A stretch of 64,000 nt of DNA, taken from NCBI RefSeq assembly GCF_029277985.1, contig NZ_CP119547.1, forward strand, positions 143,363-207,362, in the 5' to 3' direction. Below, piece after piece: positions 51,746 to 60,973 of the stretch (position 1 is its first letter; every line of letters starts with the position of its first letter). The notes below the pieces were generated by a model, which ran no database searches, was not told where the DNA came from, and was given only the letters and a program-made list of their open reading frames with translations. Made by a program: the position numbers and the translations under genes. This stretch comes from Providencia stuartii (GTDB taxonomy: Bacteria; Pseudomonadota; Gammaproteobacteria; Enterobacterales; Enterobacteriaceae).

Positions 51746-52762
51746 ATGAAAAAATCACCTTTGAATTTACTGCTCCTTGCAGCGCTCACGCTGGGGGCAT
51801 CACACCAGGCTTGGGCTCAAGATGGCACAAGACCTGGTTTTTATGAGCGAAAGGAAGAGGGTTGGTTCTGGTACAAGGAAGAGCCCAAAGAACCAGAGAA
51901 AAAACCCGAAAAGCCCAAACCAAAGCCTGTGGCAGAAGCGAAGCCTACACAGCCTAAGCCTGCTGCTCCGCTTCCGAGCGGCCCAGAAATGTTCTCAGCG
52001 GAATGGTTCCGGGAAAACTTACCCAAGTACAAAGACCTTGCTTGGAACAATCCTACCGTTGAAAACGTCAGGACGTTTCTCTACTTGCAACGATTTGCGA
52101 TAGATCGCTCTGAACAATTTTCCGATGCTACAGAGCTGGCGGTCGTAGGTGATCCTTTCTTGGATGAAATTACTCGACGTCCTGCTGCCACGTTTGCCTC
52201 ACAACAAGTTGATCGTGACGCTGGTAACGCCAAAAACATGCTACTCAAAAGCGTAGCCGAACGCGTAGGGATATTCTTCTTCTACAAGTCCGACGATGAC
52301 TACAGTGACTTGCAAGCACCGCTCATCAAGATGTTGGAACAAGGAGAAGGATTCTCGATCATTCCTGTATCTATGGACGGCAAACCACTCCCCAGTGGGC
52401 TTTTCCCCCATTACAAAACCGATGAAGGCCATGCCAAACAACTTGGTATCGTAACTTTCCCTGCTGTTTACCTCGCATCTCCAGACGGTCAGTTCGCTCC
52501 TATAGGACAAGGGCCAATGTCTCTTCCTGAGCTGAATCACAGGATTTTGGTCGCAGCAAAACGCAATGGTTGGGTCACAGACGAAGAGTTTAACCGTACA
52601 CGTCCGGTACTCAACCTGGAAAACAACATAGCCGAACGCTTGGCCTCACCAGAGCTGGGCTCTGACCTCAAACAGCTATCTCAAGCGAGCGGTGATAAAG
52701 ACAACTTTGTGCCACCGGAACAACTCATGAAGTACATCCGGGACAAATTACAGGAGAACTAA
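51746..52762 (+). CDS. traF: TraF conjugative pilus assembly protein
   Basis: 338 residues from ATG 51746, which gives the signal peptide MKKSPLNLLLLAALTLGASH; an upstream in-frame ATG at 51722 adds 8 residues. A proline-rich linker (EPEKKPEKPKPKPVAEAKPT) is followed by a thioredoxin-like domain (RVGIFFFYKSDDDYSDLQAP) that lacks the CxxC pair, as in F-type TraF. It is a periplasmic component of the F-type type IV secretion channel. Confidence 0.93.
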   Translation: MKKSPLNLLLLAALTLGASHQAWAQDGTRPGFYERKEEGWFWYKEEPKEPEKKPEKPKPKPVAEAKPTQPKPAAPLPSGPEMFSAEWFRENLPKYKDLAWNNPTVENVRTFLYLQRFAIDRSEQFSDATELAVVGDPFLDEITRRPAATFASQQVDRDAGNAKNMLLKSVAERVGIFFFYKSDDDYSDLQAPLIKMLEQGEGFSIIPVSMDGKPLPSGLFPHYKTDEGHAKQLGIVTFPAVYLASPDGQFAPIGQGPMSLPELNHRILVAAKRNGWVTDEEFNRTRPVLNLENNIAERLASPELGSDLKQLSQASGDKDNFVPPEQLMKYIRDKLQEN

Positions 52763-52763
52763 G

Positions 52764-54197
52764 ATGGTCACGCACAAGACATTAAAAAGGAGCCTGCTTG
52801 CCCTGAGTGTGGCGGCCAGTCTCGTCATGGCACCGACAGGGGCGATAGCCGCTAACGGCCTCCAATCACAGATGGACAAACTCTTCAATGAAATGAGCAA
52901 CACAACACCACCTGGGGTTTATGAAAGCCAACGACGTGGCGTTTTAGCTGGTGGCCGGTTCACTGCAAAGACACGAATCTTCGACGAGAACCTGGTGAGC
53001 TTTGCCCCTCCATCATGGAAAGCTGGTTGCGGTGGTGTAGATCTGTTCGGCGGTTCGCTTTCCTTCATTAACGCGGATCAAATTGTCCAACTCCTTCGGG
53101 CTGTAGCAGCCAACGCCAAGGGCTATGCCTTCCAGCTTGCGCTCGATAACGTTTTCCCGGACGGAGCGAAGTGGATAGAGAACTTCCAGAAGAAAGTGCA
53201 AGCGCTCAACCAACATCTGGGCAACTCCTGCCAGCTCGCTCAAGGTTTCGTGAACGACCTAACCAGCGGCATGGACCTTAAACACAAAACTGATGCTTCT
53301 ATAACCGCGACAACTTCCGGCCTGTATGAAGACTTCTTCGGGTCCAAGCAGGAAACCAGCGGCAAGAGTCCTCTGGAAGAACTGAAAGCCAACAAACCTG
53401 ACGAATACAACAAGATGATTGGCAACATCGTCTGGAAGCAACTCAAGAGCAACAACGCCAACACCTGGTTCCAGTACGGGGATAACACCCTTCTTGAAGC
53501 GATCATGTCTTTAACCGGCACAGTCATCATTGGTGATCTGGTAAACGACCCGAACTCAACCGGCACTGGTGCGAAAACAACCCCTCTGACGACCCTACCA
53601 GGTAACAAGATCACCTTGTCAGACCTGATTTCAGGCGGTTCTGTTGAGATCTATTCCTGTGATTCTGATACGACCAACTGCCTGAGTGCTGGCTCCAGCA
53701 ATAAAACTGTCGTGCTCAAAGGTATCAAGAACCAGATCACCGATATGCTGTTAGGAACAAGCTCTACACCTGGTGTGATCTACAAATACGCAACGAACTC
53801 TGGAACCTTAACCGACCCAGAAAAGGCCTTTGTTTCTAACCTCCCCGGAGGGATTGGCACCATTGTTCGTAACTTGTCTGTCCTTTCACAGGACGGCGCT
53901 AACCTGTTCGCAACAGAGTCATCAGGAGCGATAGCCCTGACCATGATGTATAGCTTCTCGGAAGAGTTCTTCCGCGCAGCTCGCATTGCGATGGCTAACA
54001 GCAAATCACCCTACAAGAAAGAGGCACTAGAGCTTCTCGCGCAATCGCAACAGCAAATCCGTGCTGAATACACAATCCTGTCCTCTCAATACGGCGATCT
54101 GGCAAGCCAAATTGAGAAATACAACAACCTACTGGACAACATCCGCAAGCAAAAATACATGCTGGCAACTTTGTCCAATCCTCCTAGCACGAACTAA
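52764..54197 (+). CDS. traH: TraH conjugative pilus assembly protein
   Basis: 477 residues with signal peptide (SLLALSVAASLVMAPTGAIA) and the TraH family segments APPSWKAGCGGVDLFGGSLS and LLRAVAANAKGYAFQLALDN near the start. A C-terminal coiled coil is present. It is a periplasmic protein needed for pilus extension and retraction. It starts 1 bp after the traF stop. Confidence 0.95.
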   Translation: MVTHKTLKRSLLALSVAASLVMAPTGAIAANGLQSQMDKLFNEMSNTTPPGVYESQRRGVLAGGRFTAKTRIFDENLVSFAPPSWKAGCGGVDLFGGSLSFINADQIVQLLRAVAANAKGYAFQLALDNVFPDGAKWIENFQKKVQALNQHLGNSCQLAQGFVNDLTSGMDLKHKTDASITATTSGLYEDFFGSKQETSGKSPLEELKANKPDEYNKMIGNIVWKQLKSNNANTWFQYGDNTLLEAIMSLTGTVIIGDLVNDPNSTGTGAKTTPLTTLPGNKITLSDLISGGSVEIYSCDSDTTNCLSAGSSNKTVVLKGIKNQITDMLLGTSSTPGVIYKYATNSGTLTDPEKAFVSNLPGGIGTIVRNLSVLSQDGANLFATESSGAIALTMMYSFSEEFFRAARIAMANSKSPYKKEALELLAQSQQQIRAEYTILSSQYGDLASQIEKYNNLLDNIRKQKYMLATLSNPPSTN

Positions 54198-54209
54198 GGA
54201 GCTATTGGA

Positions 54210-57200
54210 ATGGGATCTTTTTCAATCCACTCTATCGGTGACTCTGCTTTTCTGGAGCAAATCCTGATTGCAGTATCAATGATCACCGGCACCGGGGATT
54301 TCGAGAAGATGGTCAGTATTGGCCTGCTTCTTGGGGTCTTGATGATCTGTATTCAGTCCGTCTTTCAGGGCGCAAAGCAAATCAACCTCCAGCAAGTGCT
54401 GGTAGGTTGGATTCTATATGCCTGTTTCTTCGGCCCAACCACAACTGTGACTATCGAGGACGCTTATACAGGGCAGGTTCGAGTCGTCGCCAATGTCCCT
54501 ATTGGGGTAGGCTTTGCTGGAGGTGTCATATCCAACGTGGGATACACCATCACCAATTTGTTTGAAACTGGATATGGGGTAATCGTACCCAATGTCACGG
54601 AAAGCCACTTTTCCGAAACACTGAAACTGTTGAATGACGTCAGACGGCGAGCCTATGACACAGGAGTTTTTACTGCGCTTAACTCAGCAAATGGAGGCGG
54701 CTATGTTGACGTGAGGCGTTCCTGGAACAATTACATTCGGGAATGCACGTTAACCAAAGTCGATCTCAACCTAATGTCCCTTGATGAGTTGATGAACCGT
54801 TCAACTGACTCAGCTTTGCGATTCAACTCACAGCTCTACGGAACTAGGTTGTATTTGTCTACAGCAAACCCTGACGGCGCTGACTACACATGTACTGACG
54901 GATGGGTGGCTATTAGCACTGCAACCGCCAACCTAAGCAGCCCGGTTGTTGTTGATGCTCTTAACAGCCTACTGGGTATTGACACGTCAACTGGAGACAA
55001 CGCTCTAACGAAGCTGACCGATTCGCTTCAAGCGATGGGTGCCACAACTACGTCATCAATCGACTATCTGAAAGCCGCCGTTCTGGAGCCCCTCTATTAT
55101 GAAGCCGCAGCAGGACGTTATCAGGACCTCCAGGATTATGGCTCTGCATTGATGGTCAACCAGGCTATTCAGCAACGGAACACACAGTGGGCCGCAGAGC
55201 AGTCGATGTTCATGACCGTCGTCCGACCAATGCTGACGTTCTTTGAAGGCTTTATTTATGCTATAACCCCGATCATTGCTTTTATTATCGTGATGGGCAG
55301 CTTCGGCCTCCAGTTAGCCGGGAAATATGTACAAACCATCCTCTGGATTCAGCTATGGATGCCAGTCCTCTCAATTATAAACCTGTTTGTTCATACCGCC
55401 GCGTCAAATGAGATGTCTAGCCTCAGTGCTGGTGGTCTCAACTCCATGTACGCTCTTTCCTCAACTGGAGATGTTCTGCAACACTGGATTGCAACCGGCG
55501 GCATGTTGGCTGCGGCCACTCCGGTGATTTCCCTGTTTATCGTCACAGGTAGCACCTACGCCTTCACCAGCTTGGCATCGAGAATAAGTGGTTCTGACCA
55601 CGTTGACGAAAAGATGCAAACGCCAGATCTACTCAAGCAAGGTCCGGTTATGCAAAGTCAGCCAGCGTACAATCACAACCAGTTCAGTGGTGCGATTGCA
55701 AACGGCGCAGAAAGCATGATCAGTACCTTCTCGCTTGGCTCCACCTTGGCATCAGGCGTGAGCTCCGCACAGGCATTACAAAGTCAGAAATCGGAGGCTT
55801 TCCAAAGCACTCTTGGTCGAGGTTTTTCTGATGGAGTAAGTCAGGATCAAGCCTATTCAAGACTCTCCAATGTCGGGCGCAACGTTTCGTCGCAAAACAC
55901 AGCTCAAAGCCAATTGATCAACCAGCAAGCCAAGAACTTCATGGATAAGTTCCAGGTGGATGATAGCCACTCTGATGCTGTCAAAGGTGCTTTTGCCATG
56001 CAGGCTATGGGCACACTCGATGTTGACGAAGCTGCGTCCATGCTTATGCCTATGGTTGGCAAGGCCAGGGCAGCAATGAAGGCCGCTGCTGGTGTGAAAT
56101 CAAACAGTACAGCCCTAGTTCCTGCTGGTGGTAATGGCGAATCAGGCGGCGGCAGTGATGTCCTGGACATCAAAGCGCAAGCGAAGGGAGCAACAGAGTC
56201 ATCAACTCAAGACTCTTCAAGCTGGTCAGCGAGTGATGTGTCCCAGTTCATGAAGGGTGTGAGCTATTCGCAAACCGATAGCCAGGCGTTGACAAATCAA
56301 TTAGCGCAGGGTTTCAGCCGTTCTGGAAGCGAGTCATTCAAGCAAACCTGGGGCGATAGCTTATCCCAGAACCTATCCAAGTCCGCTTCTGAACTGGTGT
56401 CTGCATCGGACACCTTCACAACAATGAGTCAGCTCCAAAACCAAATGGGCTCCATGACTAATACCGACTTTAAAACTCTCGGTGGTGCAGTAGCACAAAC
56501 CCCTGCGGCCATGAACCAACTGAATGACTATTTCCGAAATGCCGCGCCGCAATCGGTTAAAGACGAGGCGGCTTCACTACAGCAAAGATACCAAGCCTAC
56601 GGAATGTCTCCTCAAGTGGCCCAGGCAGCAGCGCGAATGACAGCAATGACCAACTCCAAAAATTACGAACAGGGTAAGGAGCTTGGCGGGTATCAAGCCG
56701 CACTACAGGCGATCAATACCGCGTCCGGTCGCAACGGAGCATTTAGTGGTGATGCTTACGGAAATAACGGCATTGAAGGCCCGAATGTTCAAGGCCTACC
56801 AGGTCAGGTTCAAGGGGCTGTAGGCAGTGGACCTAACATCCCAACCGGATTCCGGGAGAATGTGGCTGGGATGGCTGGAACTAATCCGGCATCAGAAGCT
56901 GGGCAGTTACCAACGAATAGCCCCCTTGTTCAAAATGAACATGCAGCCGGTACGTCAGCTCTTCATAACCAAGCACAGCAAACAGAGCGAAATGTATCTG
57001 CTCCTGAACTGAAAAAAGCCCAAGATAACCTTATGAACTCGCTTCCGGAAATGTCTTGGAGCGCTTCGGCGTGGGGAGCGTGGGACAACTCCAGTGATTG
57101 GATGGGCCGCAGAGCTGAACAAGCAGGTGGAGCTCTCATTGCTGGTGGTCAAGCTGGCGCTGATGCGTTCTCAAGAGCGATGGATCAAATGAGAACGATG

Positions 57201-57824
57201 ACACCTGAACAACGCGACCAATTCATCGCGGCCACTCAACGCGGCGACCAGGCCGTGCAAGAGGAGTTTGGCTGGGCCGGTGATGCGATGGTCGGTATGG
57301 CTAAACTTGGCCGCAACGTCATGGGAGCTGCTGCAAGCGGCTATGATGCAGCGAAGGAGTGGTTAACTGGTAAATCTGATCTATCGGAAGCCGCTAAAGG
57401 GATGAGCATTGAGGAACGCGGCGCGTTCTATGCAGCAGCGCTATCCTCTGCCGCAGAAGCTGGTGGTGGAGCCGCGCAGCAGTTTATGAACCAGTACGGT
57501 GATGAGTTCAAAGAAACGATGCAGTCTATCGCTCAAAGCCGTTATGGGCTGACTGAATCCCAAGCCGCTGTTTATGCCGAATCGTTTGACACAAACGAAG
57601 GTCGCATGAACCAGGCTGTTCAGAATCTGAAAATGGAGTATGCAGAACGTAACCCGGATGGCTCACCGATGATGCAAGGAGGTCAGCCTGTTCTTTCTCA
57701 GCAAAACGAAGAGTTTACGGACAAGCTGGTAAACGTATTGCAGAACTCGACGGAAGCTGGAGACCGTTCAGGTAGCTATTTGACTGCCGTCAGGGGGTAC
57801 AACATAGCAAATCAAAGGTTCTAA
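54210..57824 (+). CDS. traG: TraG mating-pair stabilisation and entry-exclusion protein
   Basis: 1204 residues. The N-terminal about 450 residues hold several membrane segments (SIGLLLGVLMICIQSVFQGA, YAITPIIAFIIVMGSFGLQL, LAAATPVISLFIVTGSTYAF). The rest is a long Ser/Gln/Ala-rich soluble region with helical periplasmic repeats. It stabilises mating pairs and is the target of entry exclusion in recipient cells. It is 12 bp after traH and the last gene of traFHG. Confidence 0.95.
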   Translation: MGSFSIHSIGDSAFLEQILIAVSMITGTGDFEKMVSIGLLLGVLMICIQSVFQGAKQINLQQVLVGWILYACFFGPTTTVTIEDAYTGQVRVVANVPIGVGFAGGVISNVGYTITNLFETGYGVIVPNVTESHFSETLKLLNDVRRRAYDTGVFTALNSANGGGYVDVRRSWNNYIRECTLTKVDLNLMSLDELMNRSTDSALRFNSQLYGTRLYLSTANPDGADYTCTDGWVAISTATANLSSPVVVDALNSLLGIDTSTGDNALTKLTDSLQAMGATTTSSIDYLKAAVLEPLYYEAAAGRYQDLQDYGSALMVNQAIQQRNTQWAAEQSMFMTVVRPMLTFFEGFIYAITPIIAFIIVMGSFGLQLAGKYVQTILWIQLWMPVLSIINLFVHTAASNEMSSLSAGGLNSMYALSSTGDVLQHWIATGGMLAAATPVISLFIVTGSTYAFTSLASRISGSDHVDEKMQTPDLLKQGPVMQSQPAYNHNQFSGAIANGAESMISTFSLGSTLASGVSSAQALQSQKSEAFQSTLGRGFSDGVSQDQAYSRLSNVGRNVSSQNTAQSQLINQQAKNFMDKFQVDDSHSDAVKGAFAMQAMGTLDVDEAASMLMPMVGKARAAMKAAAGVKSNSTALVPAGGNGESGGGSDVLDIKAQAKGATESSTQDSSSWSASDVSQFMKGVSYSQTDSQALTNQLAQGFSRSGSESFKQTWGDSLSQNLSKSASELVSASDTFTTMSQLQNQMGSMTNTDFKTLGGAVAQTPAAMNQLNDYFRNAAPQSVKDEAASLQQRYQAYGMSPQVAQAAARMTAMTNSKNYEQGKELGGYQAALQAINTASGRNGAFSGDAYGNNGIEGPNVQGLPGQVQGAVGSGPNIPTGFRENVAGMAGTNPASEAGQLPTNSPLVQNEHAAGTSALHNQAQQTERNVSAPELKKAQDNLMNSLPEMSWSASAWGAWDNSSDWMGRRAEQAGGALIAGGQAGADAFSRAMDQMRTMTPEQRDQFIAATQRGDQAVQEEFGWAGDAMVGMAKLGRNVMGAAASGYDAAKEWLTGKSDLSEAAKGMSIEERGAFYAAALSSAAEAGGGAAQQFMNQYGDEFKETMQSIAQSRYGLTESQAAVYAESFDTNEGRMNQAVQNLKMEYAERNPDGSPMMQGGQPVLSQQNEEFTDKLVNVLQNSTEAGDRSGSYLTAVRGYNIANQRF

Positions 57825-57839
57825 AAGACCAACCAAATA

Positions 57840-57865
57840 ATAAGGGGGCCAGCAGGCCCCCTTAT
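57840..57865. terminator. Bidirectional terminator after traG
   Basis: ATAAGGGGGCC and GGCCCCCTTAT form an 11-bp stem around AGCA, between convergent genes. It serves traFHG and, on the other strand, the 120-residue membrane protein gene whose stop it overlaps. Confidence 0.85.
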
Positions 57866-58224
57866 TCGTCTCCAGCTCCAATATGGAAGCGCTGGTCAAA
57901 ATCATAGGAATCTTGAAACCCACCAGTTTGTTTTTTTCTGCGCCGGGTAGGTGGTGCCTCTTTATATGCTGACCGCGCAACGCGGATAAAGCACGTTAGT
58001 CCAAACAGAGCCCCGACAACCAAAGCAACTTGCCACTGGAAGTAAGCGATCCCTCCCCAAAAGATAACAGCAGCCCAAAGGCTTTTGTGAACCAGAAATA
58101 GGAAACGAGCACCCCAAACGCCGAAGGGAGCCAGCGCCACACCAAGTCCCCAAGGTGTGTCAGCCATCATGGCTATTCCCAGAAGCACCATTCCCAGCAG
58201 AAGAATATTGACCACATGTTTCAT
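57862..58224 (-). CDS. Small inner-membrane protein, candidate entry-exclusion protein
   Basis: 120 residues with hydrophobic segments (VVNILLLGMVLLGIAMMADT, GLGVALAPFGVWGARFLFLV, AAVIFWGGIAYFQWQVALVV) and a basic cytoplasmic tail (APPTRRRKKQTGG). It sits directly after traG, convergently. In related conjugative elements the exclusion gene eex lies here, so EexC is plausible. No sequence motif confirms it. Confidence 0.55.
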   Translation of the reverse strand: MKHVVNILLLGMVLLGIAMMADTPWGLGVALAPFGVWGARFLFLVHKSLWAAVIFWGGIAYFQWQVALVVGALFGLTCFIRVARSAYKEAPPTRRRKKQTGGFQDSYDFDQRFHIGAGDE

Positions 58225-58939
58225 ATCAACCCCCTTACTCTTTACCTCCAGTTTACCACGGCATCAAAAAATGCAACTGTGAAAGTTTGACTATTTTTTG
58301 CTAAACAACCATTCCATTGGCAACTTCTTCGATTAGAATTTGCCCTCAAACTTTCACATGTGAAAGTTTGCCCTTACGGAACAAGGCGTTTATTGACAAA
58401 GCATTACATAGTTGAACATGTCAAACAAATCGCATACACTATGGAATAGGCCATTGCTAACGCTTTGGTCCCCATCTGCAACACCGCAGAGTTCTCTTTC
58501 TCAAATATCTCTTTCTGTAAACACCATCATCCTTGTGTGGTCGGGATGCGCCTTTGCCTTCCCTGCCCTCCTCAGCTCCTGCTGTATTCGCAATTTCAGC
58601 CCTCGCTGTATCCCTAAAATCACTTATACCTAAACGCTATTTAATATCACAAAATACCGCACTCCCCGTGCGCTATTTCCGCCATTCTTTTGGCGCACTT
58701 TCCATTACTATCGCAAAAATATCCGTATCCCATTGATTACTAAAAGTATTGTAACTTTGTTCCGTCGGTACAAAGTTAAGTGTATGTTTTTAAAGGTTTT
58801 TTATTGTTGATAGCATCATTATTTGGGCTTATAAAGGCGCAAAATGTGTCAGTTTGTGACAATAGAAGAACTCTAAAAGCGTTCATCGAATAACGCACTT
58901 TTTGTATGGCTAACAACGCAGTTTAAAGGGTGGCAAACA
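58225..58939. other. 715-bp regulatory region before acr1
   Basis: No convincing gene. It holds a 24-bp perfect palindrome at 58347-58370, a half-site CTGTGAAAGTTTGAC near 58275, an inverted pair TTGTAACTTTGTTCC / GGTACAAAGTTAAG around 58750-58783, and AT-rich tracts up to the acr1 start. The size and dyads fit a regulated promoter for the acr1-slt-acaDC operon, where Acr1 probably binds. Confidence 0.6.
58347..58370. promoter_or_regulatory. 24-bp perfect palindrome (CAAACTTTCACA and its complement)
   Basis: CAAACTTTCACATGTGAAAG extends to a fully symmetric 24-bp site. It is the longest of four related copies in the backbone. It lies far upstream of acr1 and near the start side of the divergent 120-residue membrane protein gene. 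The binding protein is unknown. Confidence 0.7.
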
Positions 58940-59212
58940 ATGGATAAATGCCAATTGATAGACATCCCAAGCGACCCAGAGAAGAAACGTGAGTGGATCA
59001 AGTACAAACTCAAGATCCAGGGGCTTTCTCTGGCCGCATTGGGCAGAAAACACAAAACATCTCGGCAGGTGGTGTCTACGGCACTCTATAAGCCCAGTCC
59101 ACGCTGGGAACATGAGATAGCTACAGCTTTGGGTGTGAAGCCGTCTGAGATTTGGCCGGAGCGGTACGACGAAGAACACGAAATACCCCTCAGACATAAG
59201 GAGGCAAGCTGA
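58940..59212 (+). CDS. acr1: Ner-like transcriptional regulator Acr1
   Basis: 90 residues. It matches phage Mu Ner/Nlp winged-helix proteins (KREWIKYKLKIQGLSLAALG, RKHKTSRQVVSTALYKPSPR, IATALGVKPSEIWPERYD). IncC plasmids encode Acr1 at this position as a repressor of the acaDC operon. The stop overlaps the slt start by one base (CTGATG). Confidence 0.85.
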   Translation: MDKCQLIDIPSDPEKKREWIKYKLKIQGLSLAALGRKHKTSRQVVSTALYKPSPRWEHEIATALGVKPSEIWPERYDEEHEIPLRHKEAS

Positions 59213-59823
59213 TGAAGAACAAAGCCAAGGCGCTAGTTCTGTCTGCGGCTCTCCTTTCATCAACAGCGAATGCTATTGACCTGAGCGGAACCATCTTCGA
59301 CAAAGCAGCGAAAGCATATAACCTCGACCCTCTTCTAGTGTATTCGGTCGCATTGGCCGAATCTGCATCAGGGAGAGGTAATGGCTCTATAAGTCCTTGG
59401 CCTTGGACGCTTCGCGTTCCTGGGCTTCCTTTCTATGCTAAGTCGGAAGATCAGGCAAAGGCTAAGCTCGCTGAGTTTCAGCAGCAGTACGGTCGTGCCA
59501 TTGATGTCGGGTTTATGCAAGTGAGCATCCGGTGGAATGGTCATAGAGTTTCTTCTCCAGCAGATCTTCTCGACCCAGAGACCAACGTCATGGTTGGGGC
59601 AGAGGTGCTATCAGAAGCCATTCAGTCATCTCCAAATGACTTGGAGCTTGGCGTTGGCCGCTATCACGCCTGGGAAGACGAAATCCGAGCCAGAAACTAT
59701 GGTAGCCGAGTCTTGGCTATCTATCGCAACCTTCGTGATTTGCGAGGGGGGCGGAATGTTGGAACTGGATATTATTGGTGCGTGGGATGCAAGAGCCGTC
59801 AACCTCGATCAAGAAGAAGCTGA
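59212..59823 (+). CDS. Lytic transglycosylase (Slt-type)
   Basis: 203 residues with a signal peptide (MKNKAKALVLSAALLSSTANA). The SLT domain has the catalytic Glu in VYSVALAESASGRGNGS and the DVGFMQVSIRWNGHR motif. It locally opens peptidoglycan for the conjugation apparatus. It lies inside the regulator operon rather than a tra operon. The 3' end overlaps acaD by 68 bp in another frame. Confidence 0.88.
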   Translation: MKNKAKALVLSAALLSSTANAIDLSGTIFDKAAKAYNLDPLLVYSVALAESASGRGNGSISPWPWTLRVPGLPFYAKSEDQAKAKLAEFQQQYGRAIDVGFMQVSIRWNGHRVSSPADLLDPETNVMVGAEVLSEAIQSSPNDLELGVGRYHAWEDEIRARNYGSRVLAIYRNLRDLRGGRNVGTGYYWCVGCKSRQPRSRRS

Positions 59824-60364
59824 TAGAAACGTCTACGAGTTCGATCTGACATTGTGGAACCTGCTATCCACTCTGGCAAAAGAACGTCCAGATGATGCGG
59901 CCTCACAATTTTCTTTGGGCATGGACACCGTTCAAAAGCTGTCACTGGCAACACCTTCCCAATTGGAAGCTCTGGCCTCTGGCGTGTTGATCTCTTTCAA
60001 ACTCGAAACAGCAGAGCAGAACATCATCACGCGACTCTCTGGCGACTACGACCCTGTAGTTTTTATCAACCATAGTGTTGATGAATTTGATGCTGCCTAC
60101 TGGTTGCTATTTAACCGCGTCGCATCGAGAGACCCGGAGATGGCAAAGGAAGTTTTCGGGGTTTCGAGAGAGCTTGCGGAGCTGGTGGCTAAGGCAACAG
60201 ACAGCCAGTTGCGCCACATGTCTGGAACAACGGTTACGCATTTTACGCTTCGTTTTGCTCCGAGCATCATTGAAGAAATTCTCGATGACAGCCGGGAAGA
60301 GTTAACACACCCGGTATTGAAAAAACTGCAACAGTCTCTACAGGGACGTGGGAGGTGGAGATGA
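59756..60364 (+). CDS. acaD: AcaD, FlhD-like subunit of the transfer activator
   Basis: 202 residues from ATG 59756, chosen because GAGGGGGG precedes it; the open frame extends upstream inside slt. Position and pairing with acaC identify it. It partners AcaC to activate IncC transfer operons and to induce genomic islands. It is longer than chromosomal FlhD, and direct similarity is hard to see by eye. The stop overlaps acaC (ATGA). Confidence 0.78.
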   Translation: MLELDIIGAWDARAVNLDQEEADRNVYEFDLTLWNLLSTLAKERPDDAASQFSLGMDTVQKLSLATPSQLEALASGVLISFKLETAEQNIITRLSGDYDPVVFINHSVDEFDAAYWLLFNRVASRDPEMAKEVFGVSRELAELVAKATDSQLRHMSGTTVTHFTLRFAPSIIEEILDDSREELTHPVLKKLQQSLQGRGRWR

Positions 60365-60912
60365 ACATTGGCAACTCTGGTACATTGGGTCGCTGGGTTA
60401 CAGCTCGACACATGGCCCTTGCTGGGTACATCACAAAAATCATCATGATCGAGACTGGTCTGACCTACAAACAGGTCAGACGGCTTTACCAGGATCTGGA
60501 GAGGGACGGATATACTCTGGAACGAAAATCCAGAACTTTCCGGGGTGGTGCGACACTGATTCATAGTCACACATCCAAGATACAGGCCTCTCTTCTAATG
60601 CAGCTCTACTTCAACATTGGTGGAGAAGCCGTGTTGCGGTCTGTGAACATCAAAGCCTTGAACAAGGCATTTAGAATGTATCACGCAATCCGCAAAGAAG
60701 TGCCCGGAATGAAAGGTGCTCGGTGGGCTCCGTTTGATATTACTGATGCCTGGTGTCTTGCTTCGGAGCTGAGAAGTGGGGACGCAATGCTGGAGGTGTG
60801 CGACAACTGCAAGTGTACGTACTTCACCTCTGTTAATCAAAGAACCTGCGTTGAATGTCCGTTCTGCAAAGAACAAGGAAGGCATGGTGGTGGGGAGAAA
60901 GAGTGTGCTTGA
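60361..60912 (+). CDS. acaC: AcaC, FlhC-like master activator of transfer
   Basis: 183 residues. FlhC features are LGRWVTARHMALAGYITKII, the DNA-binding centre (GLTYKQVRRLYQDLERDG) and a C-terminal zinc site (CDNCKCTYF ... CVECPFC). With AcaD it activates the transfer genes. The ATG at 60361, five bases after GGGAGG, was chosen; a GTG at 60355 is possible. Translation is coupled to acaD. Confidence 0.87.
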   Translation: MNIGNSGTLGRWVTARHMALAGYITKIIMIETGLTYKQVRRLYQDLERDGYTLERKSRTFRGGATLIHSHTSKIQASLLMQLYFNIGGEAVLRSVNIKALNKAFRMYHAIRKEVPGMKGARWAPFDITDAWCLASELRSGDAMLEVCDNCKCTYFTSVNQRTCVECPFCKEQGRHGGGEKECA

Positions 60913-60938
60913 GTAGACTATGACATTTCGGACCAGAA

Positions 60939-60973
60939 GATGAGCGCCCAAACTTTGCGGCGCTCATTTTTTT
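60939..60973. terminator. Terminator between acaC and acr2
   Basis: ATGAGCGCC and GGCGCTCAT form a 9-bp stem around CAAACTTTGC, followed by a T-run. It terminates the acr1-acaDC transcript and overlaps the last bases of the convergent acr2. Confidence 0.8.

Noticed and set aside
58412..58736. Short plus-strand frames in the region before acr1
   Set aside because: They have poor start contexts, overlap each other, and translate to compositionally odd Ser/Cys-rich sequence; the region is better explained as regulatory DNA.
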